Source: Paraburkholderia youngii
Lineage (GTDB): Bacteria; Pseudomonadota; Gammaproteobacteria; Burkholderiales; Burkholderiaceae
Reading direction: 5' to 3'
Assembly: GCF_013366925.1 (NCBI RefSeq)
Contig: NZ_JAALDK010000001.1
Coordinates: 4,395,165 to 4,459,164, forward strand
Length of the DNA: 64,000 nt
In this document: positions 38,708 through 50,987 of the stretch, one piece after another
Position numbering within the stretch: the stretch's first letter is position 1
Layout: every line of letters starts with the position of its first letter
Notes under the pieces: model-generated
Database searches by the model: none
Seen by the model: the letters and a program-made list of their open reading frames with translations, nothing else
Told to the model about the DNA's origin: nothing
Made by a program: the position numbers and the translations under genes

Positions 38708-39952
38708 TTAATTGCCGCCCGGATTGCCTTCTTTAGACTTCGCGTCGTGCCAGTTCATCCGGTGCCGATTGACGGTCTCGGTATGGCGCGCGTCGTCCTC
38801 GGTGTGCAGATAAAGGCTGGTCGTATTCAGCGACACGTGGCCGAGATTGTCGCGGATCGTGCGCAAATCGACGCCGCCGTCCGCCTGGTGCGAACCGGCC
38901 GTATGCCGCAGCCAGTGCGCCGACGCGCGCTCGAGTTCGTCGGCGCGATCGGCGAATTCGGCGCCGCGCGCGCGCAGCCACATCGCCGCGCCCGCGAAGA
39001 TGCCTTTGATCGCGTCGTGAATCGCCGAGCGCGACAGGCAGCGGTTGCGACCCTTGAAGGGCAGCACGAGCGGGGTTTCCTCGGCGCGGGTCGGCAGCGC
39101 GGCGAGGCCATTCAGCGTCCGGTAGCTGCGCAGTTCCTGAACCAGTTCGGCCGACACCGGCACGATCCGCTCCTTGTCGCCCTTGCCGAGCGTTTCGAGC
39201 CACCACTGGTCCTGACCGTCGGCGCCGAGCCTTCGGAAGAACTGGCCCATCTGCCCGCCGGCGACCTCGGAAATGCGCATGCCCTGCAGATAGAACAGCG
39301 TGGTCAGCCAGCGGCAGCGCGCGTAGTACGCGCGCTGCGCATCGGTATCTTGCGGCAACTGCTCGACGAACAGTTTCACTTCGTCCCACAGCGACGTCGA
39401 CAGATAGCGCGTGACGCGCGGCGCCGAGCGCTTCGCGCGCTGTCGCAGCAGCGCCATCGGATTGCCGCGCAGATAGCCCGCGTTGACGAGCCACGTGAAC
39501 ATCGCGTTCAGGATGATCAGCGCCTGGCGCTGGCTGGCCGGCGACAGCGGCCCGTTGAACGGCCGCCAGCGCGCGTCGCCGCGCGCGTACTTGCCGCCGT
39601 TCGCCGACACCCAGCGCGCGGCCGGCTGCGGATCGGCGATGAACGCCTTGAACAGCAGCAGATCCTCGTGCGTCAGCGACGACAGCGGCTTGCCGAGCTG
39701 CACGACGGCCCACAGCAGCAGCCGTTCGGCTTCCTTGCGGTAGTTGTCGAAGGTGGTCTTGGTGTCGGCGTAATTGGAGAGCCACGCGCGCACGGCGTCG
39801 AGGTCGTTGCGCGCCGATAGCTGGGAGTTTTCCGCCGCGCCGCGATTGGTGCCGTCGCGGCCATCGAGCAGTTCCGGCACGAGGAGCGATTCGACGGGCT
39901 GGACGGTGGCGAGCTCAGCATTCGGGGCAGCTTTGGACACGGTTCGGGACAC
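38708..39952 (-). CDS. Tyrosine-type site-specific recombinase
   Basis: 414 residues. The N-terminal part (about 60-180) fits a SAM-like core-binding domain (YADTKTTFDNYRKEAERLLLW). The catalytic domain follows with QGMRISEVAGG (catalytic Arg), LGKGDKERIVPV (Lys), HWLRHTAGS (His-x-x-Arg), LGHVSLNTTSLYLHT (His and the nucleophile Tyr). It appears complete. No att site or tRNA is visible nearby and the neighbours are ordinary, so it may be a settled chromosomal gene rather than part of an active element. Confidence 0.85.
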   Translation of the reverse strand: MSRTVSKAAPNAELATVQPVESLLVPELLDGRDGTNRGAAENSQLSARNDLDAVRAWLSNYADTKTTFDNYRKEAERLLLWAVVQLGKPLSSLTHEDLLLFKAFIADPQPAARWVSANGGKYARGDARWRPFNGPLSPASQRQALIILNAMFTWLVNAGYLRGNPMALLRQRAKRSAPRVTRYLSTSLWDEVKLFVEQLPQDTDAQRAYYARCRWLTTLFYLQGMRISEVAGGQMGQFFRRLGADGQDQWWLETLGKGDKERIVPVSAELVQELRSYRTLNGLAALPTRAEETPLVLPFKGRNRCLSRSAIHDAIKGIFAGAAMWLRARGAEFADRADELERASAHWLRHTAGSHQADGGVDLRTIRDNLGHVSLNTTSLYLHTEDDARHTETVNRHRMNWHDAKSKEGNPGGN

Positions 39953-42744
<2,792 letters not shown>

Positions 42745-42819
42745 TCCAGCCACTGCGGCGCGCGTGGTTGCTTACCACGCCGACGCAGTGTTTGAAGGTA
42801 GCTTTGAGTAGTCATCGAG

Positions 42820-42853
42820 CGCGATTGCCGGGATGCCGGCAATCGCGTTTTTT
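42820..42853. terminator. Rho-independent terminator between katG and an alcohol dehydrogenase
   Basis: A perfect 12-bp stem (CGCGATTGCCGG / CCGGCAATCGCG) with a GATG loop is followed by TTTTTT, serving katG, and could also end the convergent gene. Confidence 0.9.
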
Positions 42854-42878
42854 CTTCGTCTCCTTCCCAGTCATCGAC

Positions 42879-43895
42879 TCAGACCATCTTCAGCACCACC
42901 CTGAAACGCGCGTGTCCGCTCAGCATCCGGTCGTAGGCCTGCGCGGCCTCGGCGAGCGGATACTCCTCGATCATCGGCTTGACGCCGGTGAGCGCGCTGA
43001 ACGCGAGTGTGTCCTGCGAATCGGCCGAGGTGCCGGACGGCCAGCCTTGCACCGAGTTGCGTCCCATGATGAACTGCACGATCGGCACTTCGATCGGCTC
43101 TTCCGAGACGCCGACCATCACGAGCTTGCCGTTCAGGCCGAGACCGCCGAGCGTGGCTGTCATCGCCTTGCCGCTCGTCACCGTGGCGAGGATCAGCTTC
43201 GCGCCGCCCAGTGCCTGGAGCTTCTCGGCGACGTTTTCCGTTTTGCTGTCGATGTAGTGATGCGCGCCCAGTTGCTGCGCGAGCGGGGCCTTGTCCTGAC
43301 CGCGCGCGATCGCCACCGTGCGAAAACCCATCTTGCGCGCGAACTGCACGCCTAGATGACCGAGGCCGCCGATGCCGAGAATCGCGACCACGTCGCCGGC
43401 GCGCGCGCCGCTATTGCGTATCGCGTTGAAGGTCGTAATGCCCGCGCACAGCAGCGGCGCGGCATCGACATCGGACAGATCGTCGGGAATGCGCGCCAGC
43501 GCTTCGACCGGGGCCACCATGTATTCGGCGTAGCCGCCGTCGTAGCTGATGCCGGGGATCAGCGCAAACTTGCACAGCACGAAGTCGCCCCGGCGGCAGT
43601 GTTCGCATTTGCCGCAATGGCCGCCGTGCCAGCCGACCCCGACGCGCTGCCCGAGCTGCCAGCCCTCGACACCCGCACCGAGCGAGTCGATCACGCCCGC
43701 GATCTCATGACCGGGCACGCGCGGATAGGCGAGGGCCGGCCACAGCCCGTCCTTGGTCATCACATCGCTATGACAGATGCCGCAAGCCTGAATCCTGATG
43801 CGCACGTGCCCCGCGCCCGCCTCGGGCACTTCACGCTCGACCAGTTCGAGCGGGCCGCCTGCCTGCTTCACTTCGACTGCTTTCATCGTGGGCAT
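42879..43895 (-). CDS. Zinc-dependent alcohol dehydrogenase (AdhP-like)
   Basis: 338 residues from the ATG at 43895, with AAAGGAAG 6-13 bases upstream. Catalytic zinc: Cys in CGICHSD and His in GHEIAGVI. Structural zinc: four Cys in HCGKCEHCRRGDFVLC. NAD-binding: GIGGLGHLGVQFARKMG (about 170-186). The pattern is that of bacterial propanol-preferring alcohol dehydrogenases. It is divergent from an XRE regulator, with a 227-base gap. The substrate is not determined. Confidence 0.88.
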   Translation of the reverse strand: MPTMKAVEVKQAGGPLELVEREVPEAGAGHVRIRIQACGICHSDVMTKDGLWPALAYPRVPGHEIAGVIDSLGAGVEGWQLGQRVGVGWHGGHCGKCEHCRRGDFVLCKFALIPGISYDGGYAEYMVAPVEALARIPDDLSDVDAAPLLCAGITTFNAIRNSGARAGDVVAILGIGGLGHLGVQFARKMGFRTVAIARGQDKAPLAQQLGAHHYIDSKTENVAEKLQALGGAKLILATVTSGKAMTATLGGLGLNGKLVMVGVSEEPIEVPIVQFIMGRNSVQGWPSGTSADSQDTLAFSALTGVKPMIEEYPLAEAAQAYDRMLSGHARFRVVLKMV

Positions 43896-44122
43896 GACGT
43901 TCTTCCTTTCCAGTGGTGAACGGGACAAGAGGGGAACAAACTCAAACATCATAGTCCGCGCCCAGGCGGGTCGCCAGAAAGAAGCCGCCGTCGATTGGCC
44001 GATGACGATGACATCCGATGTAATTGGCGCGCCGCGCGGCCGCCGCTAATCTTCGGCTATTGCGCCGCCAATTGGATGGCGCGCAGCAGTTGTTTTCAGC
44101 CGATAAAAAGGAGGGCAATGCG

Positions 44123-45013
44123 ATGAACGTCACGAGTCACGATCCGAAAGTGCAGCCGGGCGATCTCGGTAGTCTGTTGCGCTATTGGCGTGACGTGCGC
44201 GGCGTGAGTCAGCTCGATCTGTCGCTCGAGGCCGGCTTCTCGCAGCGGCAGATCAGCTTCATCGAAAGCGGGCGCAGCGTGCCGGGCCGCGACACGCTGC
44301 TGACGCTTGCGCAGACTCTCGACGTGCCGCTGCGCGAGCGCAATGCGCTGCTGCTTGCCGCCGGTTACGCACCGGTCTATTCGGAAGCGCCGTGGAATGC
44401 GCAAGAGATGAACGGCGTGGTTCGCGCGCTCGAACGGGTCGTGCGTCAGCATGAGCCGTTTCCGGCGCTCGTGATGGACCGCGACTGGAACGTGCTGATG
44501 AGCAACGACGCGGCTCCGCGCTTTTTCAACTGCTTCATCGACATGGCTGCGCGCGAAGGCCCGCGCAACATGCTGCATCTGATCTTCGATCCGCTCGGCA
44601 TGCGTCCGTTCGTGGCCGATTGGGATGAGGTCGCGCGAAGCCTGCTGCAACGCGTGTATCGTGAATCGGTGGGTCATGTCATCGGTGCCCACACGAAGCG
44701 TCTACTCGATGAACTGCTTGCGTATCCCGATGTGCCACGCGACTGGAAGACGCATCATGGCTCTTCCACGACGCCCGCGACGCTGCCGATGATTCCACTC
44801 GGCTTCATCAGCGAAGGCGTGGTGCTGCGCTATTTCTCGATGGTCACGACCGTGGGTACACCGCAAAACGTGGCCGCGCAGGAACTGCGCATCGAATCCA
44901 TGTTTCCCGCCGACGAGGCCACCGAAGCACGCCATCAGCAACTGCTTGCGATGCATGCATTGCCGCAACCTCCAATATCGGCAAACCGATGGACGGGAAC
45001 TGAATGGCAGTGA
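44123..45013 (+). CDS. XRE-family regulator with MmyB-like C-terminal domain
   Basis: 296 residues from the ATG at 44123, after AAAGGAGGG. The helix-turn-helix is VSQLDLSLEAGFSQRQISFIESGRSVP (about 28-54). The rest is the MmyB-like ligand domain (ALVMDRDWNVLMSNDAA and LHLIFDPLGMRPFVADW). Such proteins often regulate neighbouring dehydrogenases, here the divergent alcohol dehydrogenase. Confidence 0.82.
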   Translation: MNVTSHDPKVQPGDLGSLLRYWRDVRGVSQLDLSLEAGFSQRQISFIESGRSVPGRDTLLTLAQTLDVPLRERNALLLAAGYAPVYSEAPWNAQEMNGVVRALERVVRQHEPFPALVMDRDWNVLMSNDAAPRFFNCFIDMAAREGPRNMLHLIFDPLGMRPFVADWDEVARSLLQRVYRESVGHVIGAHTKRLLDELLAYPDVPRDWKTHHGSSTTPATLPMIPLGFISEGVVLRYFSMVTTVGTPQNVAAQELRIESMFPADEATEARHQQLLAMHALPQPPISANRWTGTEWQ

Positions 45014-45076
45014 CCTTCAAGGCAGTCCCAGGCACGCTCGATGCTCCAGCGGGATATGCGCTGATCGCCTTGCGCA

Positions 45077-46402
45077 GTGTCCCGACGGACGCCTGATCGA
45101 TGGAAGCCCGTCGCTCGCGCCCGCCAAAAACTGGAAGAACACAACACGAAACCGACCACCCCGTTACTGGCAGTCAGCTTCTTCGCCGCCGATGTGCAGG
45201 CAGGCGCGGGACCCTTTCTCGGCATCTATCTGCAAGCGCATGGATGGAGCCCCGACACGATCGGCACCGTGCTGACGCTGGGGGCCATCGTCAGCGTGCT
45301 CGTGACGGCCCCGGCTGGCGCGCTGGTCGATGCCATTTACCATCGGCGCGCGGTGGTGGTTGCCGCAAGCGCGCTGACGGTCGCCGCCGCGTGCGTGATC
45401 TGGCTCTCGCGCGGCTACTGGCCGATCGCGTTCTCGCAGATCGCCACGGCAGTGGCGGGCTCGGTCATGGGCACCGCGCTGATGGGATTGACGCTCGGCA
45501 TGACCGGCCGCAGAAACTTCGACCGGCAATACGGCCGCAACCAGGTGGCGAACCACGCCGGCAACATCGTGGCGGCGGCTTTGTCCGGTGCGATCGGCTG
45601 GTGGCTCGGCATCGTCTGGGTGTTCGCGCTCGGGGCGGCGTTCGGGATCGCGTGCATTGTCTCCGTGTTGCTGATTCCCGCGCGCGCGGTGCATCGGCAC
45701 TATGCGCGCGGCCTCGCGCACGAGGACGACAAGGATCGCTCGCAGGTGCGCGCGGACAGCGTGCGCGCGCTGATCCGCTGCCGCCCGTTGCTGTTGCTCG
45801 CGCTCGCGCTGGCCGCCTTCAGCCTCGGCAATTCCACGCTGCTGCCGCTTTACAGCCTTGCGCAAGCGGCGGCCCACCACCGCGACGCCAGCGCGATCAC
45901 GGCGGCCAATATCATCATTTCCCAGCTTGTGATGCTGTGCGCGGCTGTCTACGCGAGCCGCGCGATCCGCCGCTGGGGTTTCTGGTGGGTCATCCTCGCG
46001 ACGCTGATCACGCTGCCGCTGCGCGGCTTGACCGCGGCATGGATCACGGCCGAGTGGGGGATCGTGCCGGTGCAAATCTTCGACGGTCTGGGCTCCGGGC
46101 TGCAAAGCGTCGCGATCCCGGCTCTCGTCGTGCACCTGTTGCATGGCAGCGGGCGGGTGAACCTCGGTCAGGGCGCGGTGCAAAGCGTGGAAGCCGCCGG
46201 CGGTTGCCTGAGTCCACTGCTCGGCGGATGGCTCGCCAGCCGCTTCGGCTACCCGACGGCATTTATTGCGCTCGGTAGCTTCGCGTTCATTTCGCTGGCC
46301 GTGTGGATCGCCCAAGGCGCGACGATCAGGCGAGCGTGCGATACGCGCCGCGACGAACTCGAGAAAATGACCGACATCGATGCGTCGGCGTTGTTTTCGT
46401 AA
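45077..46402 (+). CDS. MFS-family permease, N-terminus uncertain
   Basis: The frame from a GTG at 45077 gives 441 residues with about eleven hydrophobic segments, starting at PTTPLLAVSFFAADVQAGAGPF. Motif-A-like residues (GALVDAIYHRRA) follow helix 2. No ATG precedes the first helix in this frame and the GTG has no ribosome site. An ATG at 45100 in another frame reads MEARRSRPPK; one fewer A in the AAAAA run at about 45126-45130 would join it to LEEHNTKPTT. So the correct start may be 45100, in which case the gene has one extra base. Substrate unknown. Confidence 0.75.
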   Translation: MSRRTPDRWKPVARARQKLEEHNTKPTTPLLAVSFFAADVQAGAGPFLGIYLQAHGWSPDTIGTVLTLGAIVSVLVTAPAGALVDAIYHRRAVVVAASALTVAAACVIWLSRGYWPIAFSQIATAVAGSVMGTALMGLTLGMTGRRNFDRQYGRNQVANHAGNIVAAALSGAIGWWLGIVWVFALGAAFGIACIVSVLLIPARAVHRHYARGLAHEDDKDRSQVRADSVRALIRCRPLLLLALALAAFSLGNSTLLPLYSLAQAAAHHRDASAITAANIIISQLVMLCAAVYASRAIRRWGFWWVILATLITLPLRGLTAAWITAEWGIVPVQIFDGLGSGLQSVAIPALVVHLLHGSGRVNLGQGAVQSVEAAGGCLSPLLGGWLASRFGYPTAFIALGSFAFISLAVWIAQGATIRRACDTRRDELEKMTDIDASALFS

Positions 46403-46441
46403 CTCGGACGCCGCGGCCCGCAATTAGTTGAACCCACATGC

Positions 46442-46455
46442 TTGACCCAGATCAA
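46442..46455. promoter_or_regulatory. Anr/FNR-type box
   Basis: TTGAC CCAG ATCAA differs from the TTGAT-N4-ATCAA consensus at one base, with flanking C and G extending the symmetry. It is centred 94 bases before the alcohol dehydrogenase start. Confidence 0.55.
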
Positions 46456-46542
46456 GCCGCCCGCCATGCCGGGGCGCATGATGTAAGCGCGTGACGCAAT
46501 AGGAAGCATCGTGTTTCATTCCGGCCACAGGAGAAGTCCGTC

Positions 46543-47583
46543 ATGAAAGCACTCGTTTATCACGGTCCGGGCAAAAAGTCGCTCGACGAACGGCCGATCC
46601 CCGAACTCGCGGCGCCCACCGATGCAATCGTCAAAGTCACTCGCACGACGATCTGCGGCACCGATCTGCACATTCTCAAAGGCGAAGTGCCGAGCTGCGA
46701 GCCGGGCCGCATTCTCGGCCACGAAGGCGTCGGTGTCGTGCATCAGGTCGGCGACGCGGTGAGCGGGCTCGCGGCCGGCGATCACGTGCTGATCTCGTGC
46801 ATTACCTCGTGCGGTCGCTGTGACTACTGCAGGCGCGGGATGTATTCGCATTGCACGACGGGCGGCTGGATTCTCGGTAACCGGATCGACGGCACGCAGG
46901 CCGAATACGTGCGCATTCCGCATGCGCAGAGCAGTCTGTACCGGATTCCGGCCGGCCTCGACGAAGAGGCGCTCGTGATGCTGTCCGACATTCTGCCGAC
47001 CGGCTTCGAATGCGGCGTGCTCAACGGCAAGGTTCAGCCGGGCTCTACGGTGGCGATCGTCGGCGCCGGACCCATCGGGCTCGCGGCGCTGTTGACCGCG
47101 CAGTTCTACTCGCCGGCGCAGATCATCATGATCGATCCCGATGTCAACCGGCTCGAGGTCGCGCACCGCTTCGGCGCGACCGCGTGTGTCGACAACGCGC
47201 ATACCGATGCGGTCGCGCAAGTGCTGAAGCTGACGGAATCGGTCGGCGCCGACTGCGTGATCGAAGCGGTCGGCATTCCGCCGACGTTCGAGCTTTGCCA
47301 GCAACTGGTCGCGCCTGGCGGAACGATCGCGAACATCGGCGTACACGGCGTGAAGTGCGATCTGCATCTGGAACAGCTGTGGGATCGCAACATCGCGATT
47401 ACGACGCGTCTCGTCGATACCGTCAGTACCCCGATGCTGATGAAGACGGTCAAGGCGGGGCGGATCGATCCGACGCGTCTGATCACGCATCGGTTCCGGC
47501 TCGACGATATTCTTTCGGCTTACGAGACGTTCTCCAGCGCGTCGAGCACGCGCGCGCTGAAGGTGTTGATCGAGGCGTCTTAG
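46543..47583 (+). CDS. Zinc-dependent alcohol dehydrogenase
   Basis: 346 residues. Catalytic zinc: CGTDLH and GHEGVGVV. Structural zinc: four Cys in SCGRCDYCRRGMYSHC. The NAD-binding motif is VGAGPIGLAALLTAQFY (about 172-188). It resembles the isopropanol/threonine dehydrogenase branch. An Anr-like box upstream suggests induction in low oxygen, which would fit an alcohol-forming or NADH-recycling role; that is inference. The next gene (chrA) is 141 bases away. Confidence 0.88.
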   Translation: MKALVYHGPGKKSLDERPIPELAAPTDAIVKVTRTTICGTDLHILKGEVPSCEPGRILGHEGVGVVHQVGDAVSGLAAGDHVLISCITSCGRCDYCRRGMYSHCTTGGWILGNRIDGTQAEYVRIPHAQSSLYRIPAGLDEEALVMLSDILPTGFECGVLNGKVQPGSTVAIVGAGPIGLAALLTAQFYSPAQIIMIDPDVNRLEVAHRFGATACVDNAHTDAVAQVLKLTESVGADCVIEAVGIPPTFELCQQLVAPGGTIANIGVHGVKCDLHLEQLWDRNIAITTRLVDTVSTPMLMKTVKAGRIDPTRLITHRFRLDDILSAYETFSSASSTRALKVLIEAS

Positions 47584-47724
47584 GCGGGGCGCGGCGAGCC
47601 GGAGCGGTGGCGCGCATGGTCGCGCGGCAGACCTCTATACTGTGCGTCGTCAAAACACGAGGCCCTGTCGCCGACCCGTGGCTCCGCCACCTCGCGAAAT
47701 CGACATCGCTCGCCCCGCCCATCC

Positions 47725-48966
47725 ATGGATACTGATTTGTCGTCGCCGCGCCGCTCACGGTTCACGCGCGTTATCGAGGTGTTCAGCGCATTTCTCAAAC
47801 TCGGGCTGACCAGTTTCGGTGGCCCGATCGCTCACATCGGTTACTTCCGGCGCGAGTTCGTCGAGCGGCGCCGCTGGCTCGACGACGAAGCCTTCACCGA
47901 CCTCATCGGCCTATGCCAGTTTCTGCCGGGCCCCGCGAGCAGCCAGGCGGGATTTTCGATCGGGTTGCTGCGGGCCGGGTGGGCTGGGGGCCTTGCCGCC
48001 TGGTGCGGCTTCACGCTGCCGTCGGTACTCGTGATGCTGGCCTTTGCCGCGATCGCGCCGGACCTCGGCGGGGCGCTCGGCACGGCTGTGATCCATGGCC
48101 TGAAACTCGTCGCGGTGGCCGTCGTCGCGCAGGCCGTCTGGGACATGGCGCGGCGTCTTTGTCCGGATCGCCGCCGCGCGGCGATCGCGCTCGCATCGCT
48201 CGCATTGCTGAGTGTGCTTGGCACCGTCTACGCCCAACTGATCGTGATCGGCGCTGGCGCCGTGCTCGGTGTCGCGCTGTGCCGAACCACGGCGGCGCAA
48301 GCGCCACGCGCCACTCCTCTGCGGGCCGGCGATTTTCAGGTGTCGCGCACGGCCGGCATCGTCGCGCTAGTGGTGTTTTGCGCATTGCTGTTCGCGTTGC
48401 CGCTATGGGCGGCAAGCGGGCCCTCGCAAGGCCTGCGCGTATTCGACGCGTTCTATCGCTCGGGCGCGCTCGTGTTCGGCGGCGGGCACGTAGTGCTCCC
48501 GCTTTTGCAGCGTGAAACCGTCGCGACCGGATGGGTCTCGCCCAACGACTTCCTGGCCGGCTATGGCGCGGTCCAAGCGGTACCCGGACCGCTGTTCACG
48601 TTCGCGGCGTTTCTCGGCTGGATGATGGCGCTGCCACCGAGACACTGGAGCGGCGCACTGCTGGCGACAGTGGGCATCTTTCTGCCGGGACTGCTGCTCG
48701 TGCTCGCCGCATTGCCGTGGTGGCAGGCGCTGCGAGCGCGTGCGGCGATGGCGGCGGCGCTTGCCGGCGTCAATGCCGCGGTGGTCGGGCTGCTGGCCGC
48801 CGCGCTCTATTCGCCGGTGTGGACGAGCGCGGTGTTGTCCGCGACGGATTTCGCGGTCGCGTGTATCGGCTTTTTGCTGTTACTGCGCTGGAAGGTGCCG
48901 CCGCTTGCGGTTGTCGTGCTGTGTGTGGCGGCCGGCGTTGCTCAAACCGTGTGGCACCCGCTCTGA
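47725..48966 (+). CDS. chrA: Chromate transporter ChrA (long-chain)
   Basis: 413 residues, the long (duplicated) CHR form. The N-terminal half has FLKLGLTSFGGPIAHIGYF and FVERRRWLDDEAFTDL with QFLPGPASSQ. The C-terminal half repeats it (SGALVFGGGHVVLPLL, GAVQAVPGPLFTFAAFLGW). ChrA pumps chromate out of the cell. No chrB is near. Confidence 0.9.
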   Translation: MDTDLSSPRRSRFTRVIEVFSAFLKLGLTSFGGPIAHIGYFRREFVERRRWLDDEAFTDLIGLCQFLPGPASSQAGFSIGLLRAGWAGGLAAWCGFTLPSVLVMLAFAAIAPDLGGALGTAVIHGLKLVAVAVVAQAVWDMARRLCPDRRRAAIALASLALLSVLGTVYAQLIVIGAGAVLGVALCRTTAAQAPRATPLRAGDFQVSRTAGIVALVVFCALLFALPLWAASGPSQGLRVFDAFYRSGALVFGGGHVVLPLLQRETVATGWVSPNDFLAGYGAVQAVPGPLFTFAAFLGWMMALPPRHWSGALLATVGIFLPGLLLVLAALPWWQALRARAAMAAALAGVNAAVVGLLAAALYSPVWTSAVLSATDFAVACIGFLLLLRWKVPPLAVVVLCVAAGVAQTVWHPL

Positions 48967-49056
48967 CAGCGCTAATGGCGCACGGATGATCACGCGGCCT
49001 CGGTGCGTTTGCCGCACCACGACGCGACGCCGCCGCTGATGACGCGGAACGCCGCC

Positions 49057-49070
49057 TTGACGTACGTCAA
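49057..49070. promoter_or_regulatory. Anr/FNR-type palindrome
   Basis: TTGAC GTAC GTCAA is a perfect palindrome of the FNR/Anr class. It is 67 bases before the DUF1488 ATG. Confidence 0.5.
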
Positions 49071-49136
49071 ATCCGCGGTGGATTGCGTGATTAAGCTGGA
49101 GACGTCGCGGCACTTCATGCGCTTGGGGGCGTCACC

Positions 49137-49412
49137 ATGCATATTTCCTTTCCATCCTGCATGCCCGAATACTGCGCCCGCGATCTGGTGCTGGCGTTTC
49201 CGGCGCACGTCGACGATCGGTCCGTGCAGTGCGCGATTACCGCCGAGGCGCTCGAAGATCACTTCGGCGCGCGCTCGCTGCGCGAGGACGATCTGGTCCA
49301 GGCGTTCCTCGCGCACCGCTATCAGATCGAGCAGGCCGCCAAACAGCTGCTCGAGGAGGTCGGCGCGAAGCCCGTGCTGCTGCACAGCGGGTTCTTCAGG
49401 TTCTCCGCGTGA
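49137..49412 (+). CDS. DUF1488 family protein
   Basis: 91 residues. LVLAFPAHVDDRSVQCAITAEAL (about 18-40), then FLAHRYQIEQAAKQLLEE and LLHSGFFRF, as in the DUF1488 family. It is a small cytoplasmic protein of unknown role. An Anr-type palindrome lies just upstream. Confidence 0.75.
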   Translation: MHISFPSCMPEYCARDLVLAFPAHVDDRSVQCAITAEALEDHFGARSLREDDLVQAFLAHRYQIEQAAKQLLEEVGAKPVLLHSGFFRFSA

Positions 49413-49749
49413 CCGGCGGCAATTATCCGGTGCTCTACGCGATTGGCGCGGTGGCGCTCCTTCTCGCACTCGCCGTCGATCCGTTTGCCGCGCGCAGCGC
49501 GAAATGAATGCGACGGTTTCGTCTGTACCGGCGATCGGTATGGCCCTGGCGCTGCCGTTGATCGGCGTGGCGCACAATGTTGACGAGCTGATCGCGCTGC
49601 GTTTGATCGCCGGTTTGGTAGGCGGCTATGCATCTGCTCGCCAACCAGTCGATCGAGCCGATCATCACCGTGTATTCTTCGTGACCGGCGCGCGGCTGAT
49701 CGCCTGCGGTGGCCTCGCGCGCTGGGCGCACGGCCGCGCTGGAGCCTGA
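49409..49749 (+). pseudogene. Debris of an MFS transporter
   Basis: Pieces of an MFS permease occur in mixed order and frame: VLYAIGAVALLLALAV (a late helix, 49409-49507), then PLIGVAHNVDELIALRLIAG (49504 onward), then LLANQSIEPIITVY in another frame near 49630-49680. These fragments match different parts of a single family, and each ends in a stop. The stretch is a decayed transporter. The rest of 49413-49807 has nothing else. Confidence 0.55.
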
Positions 49750-49807
49750 CAGGCAGGCAAGCCGGCAGGTACATTGAACCTTTTAACGCATCCGGTGGGA
49801 AGGGAAC

Positions 49808-50908
49808 ATGAGCACTCAAGCGGACAATCGCGCGTTACTGCGCACGCTCGGCATCCACAAGCCGATCATTCAGGCGCCGATGGCCGGCGTCACCACGCCG
49901 GCGCTCGCGGCCGCGGTGTCGAACGCGGGCGGTCTGGGCTCGCTCGGCGTTGCCGCGATGAACGCGGAGAACGCGCGCCGCGCGATCCACCAGACCCGCG
50001 AGCTAACCACGAAACCGTTCAACATCAATGTGTTCTGCCATCGCCCGGCCACACCCGATGCGGCCGTCGAGCGTGCATGGCTCGCCTGGCTCGAACCGGT
50101 GTTCCGGCAATACGGCGCGACGCCGCCGCAAGCGCTCTCCGAGATCTACACGAGCTTCGTCGTCGACACCGCGATGCAGGCGATGCTGCTCGCGGAGAAG
50201 CCGGCCGTCGTCAGCTTCCATTTCGGCTTGCCGCCCGATGCGGTGATCGCGCAACTGAAGCACGCGGGCATCCGTTTGCTGGCGAGCGCGACCAATCTCG
50301 ACGAAGCGGCGACGGCCGTCGAAGCAGGCGTCGATGCGATCGTCGCGCAGGGCATCGAGGCGGGCGGTCATCGCGGCATATTCGACACGACCTCGCGCGA
50401 CGAGCGCCTCGGCACGTTCGCATTGACGCGTCTGCTGGCGAGCGAGTTCGACCTGCCCGTGATCGCGGCGGGCGGCATCATGGACGGCGCCGGCATCGCG
50501 GCCGCGCTTGCGCTGGGCGCGCAGGCGGCGCAAATGGGCACGGCCTTCGTCGCATGCCCGGAGACCTCGATCGACGACGCTTATCGCAGCGCGTTGCTCA
50601 GCGATGCGGCGCGCTCGACGACATTCACTTCGGCCATATCGGGGCGCCTCGCGCGCAGCATCGTCAATCGCTTCACGGCGCTCGGCGAGGACCCGCAGGC
50701 CCCGCAAACGCCTTCCTATCCGATCACTTACGACGCCGGCAAGGCGCTCAATGCTGCCGCCAAAGCCAAGGGTGAGTTCGGCTACGGCGCGCAATGGGCG
50801 GGGCAGGCCGCGCCGCTTGCGCGTTCGATGCCCGCCGGCGAACTGATCGCGCAACTCGAACGCGAAACGCGTGAAAGTATCGAGCGGCTGCAATCGGTGT
50901 GGAACTGA
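49808..50908 (+). CDS. Nitronate monooxygenase (NMO class)
   Basis: 366 residues. IIQAPMAGVTTPALAAAVSNAGGLGSLG is the N-terminal FMN-binding stretch. AQGIEAGGHRG supplies the catalytic His (188). VIAAGGIMDGAGIAAALALGAQAAQMGTAF is the phosphate-binding region. It oxidises nitronates such as 3-nitropropionate. A ribosome site GGGAAGGGA precedes the ATG. The LysR gene 80 bases downstream on the same strand may regulate it. Confidence 0.88.
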   Translation: MSTQADNRALLRTLGIHKPIIQAPMAGVTTPALAAAVSNAGGLGSLGVAAMNAENARRAIHQTRELTTKPFNINVFCHRPATPDAAVERAWLAWLEPVFRQYGATPPQALSEIYTSFVVDTAMQAMLLAEKPAVVSFHFGLPPDAVIAQLKHAGIRLLASATNLDEAATAVEAGVDAIVAQGIEAGGHRGIFDTTSRDERLGTFALTRLLASEFDLPVIAAGGIMDGAGIAAALALGAQAAQMGTAFVACPETSIDDAYRSALLSDAARSTTFTSAISGRLARSIVNRFTALGEDPQAPQTPSYPITYDAGKALNAAAKAKGEFGYGAQWAGQAAPLARSMPAGELIAQLERETRESIERLQSVWN

Positions 50909-50987
50909 GCAGTCTGATTTTCATGCCTCGCATCGATCGAAAACATCGGCACGCATCCTCGAAACAAAAAAACAAAGGGAGACAGGC

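Noticed and set aside
38708..39952. Integrase as sign of an active genomic island
   Set aside because: No tRNA, att repeats or phage genes nearby; flanking genes are ordinary, so an island is not supported.
45004..45096. 30-codon ORF overlapping the XRE gene end
   Set aside because: It overlaps two larger genes and lacks a ribosome site, so it is likely chance.
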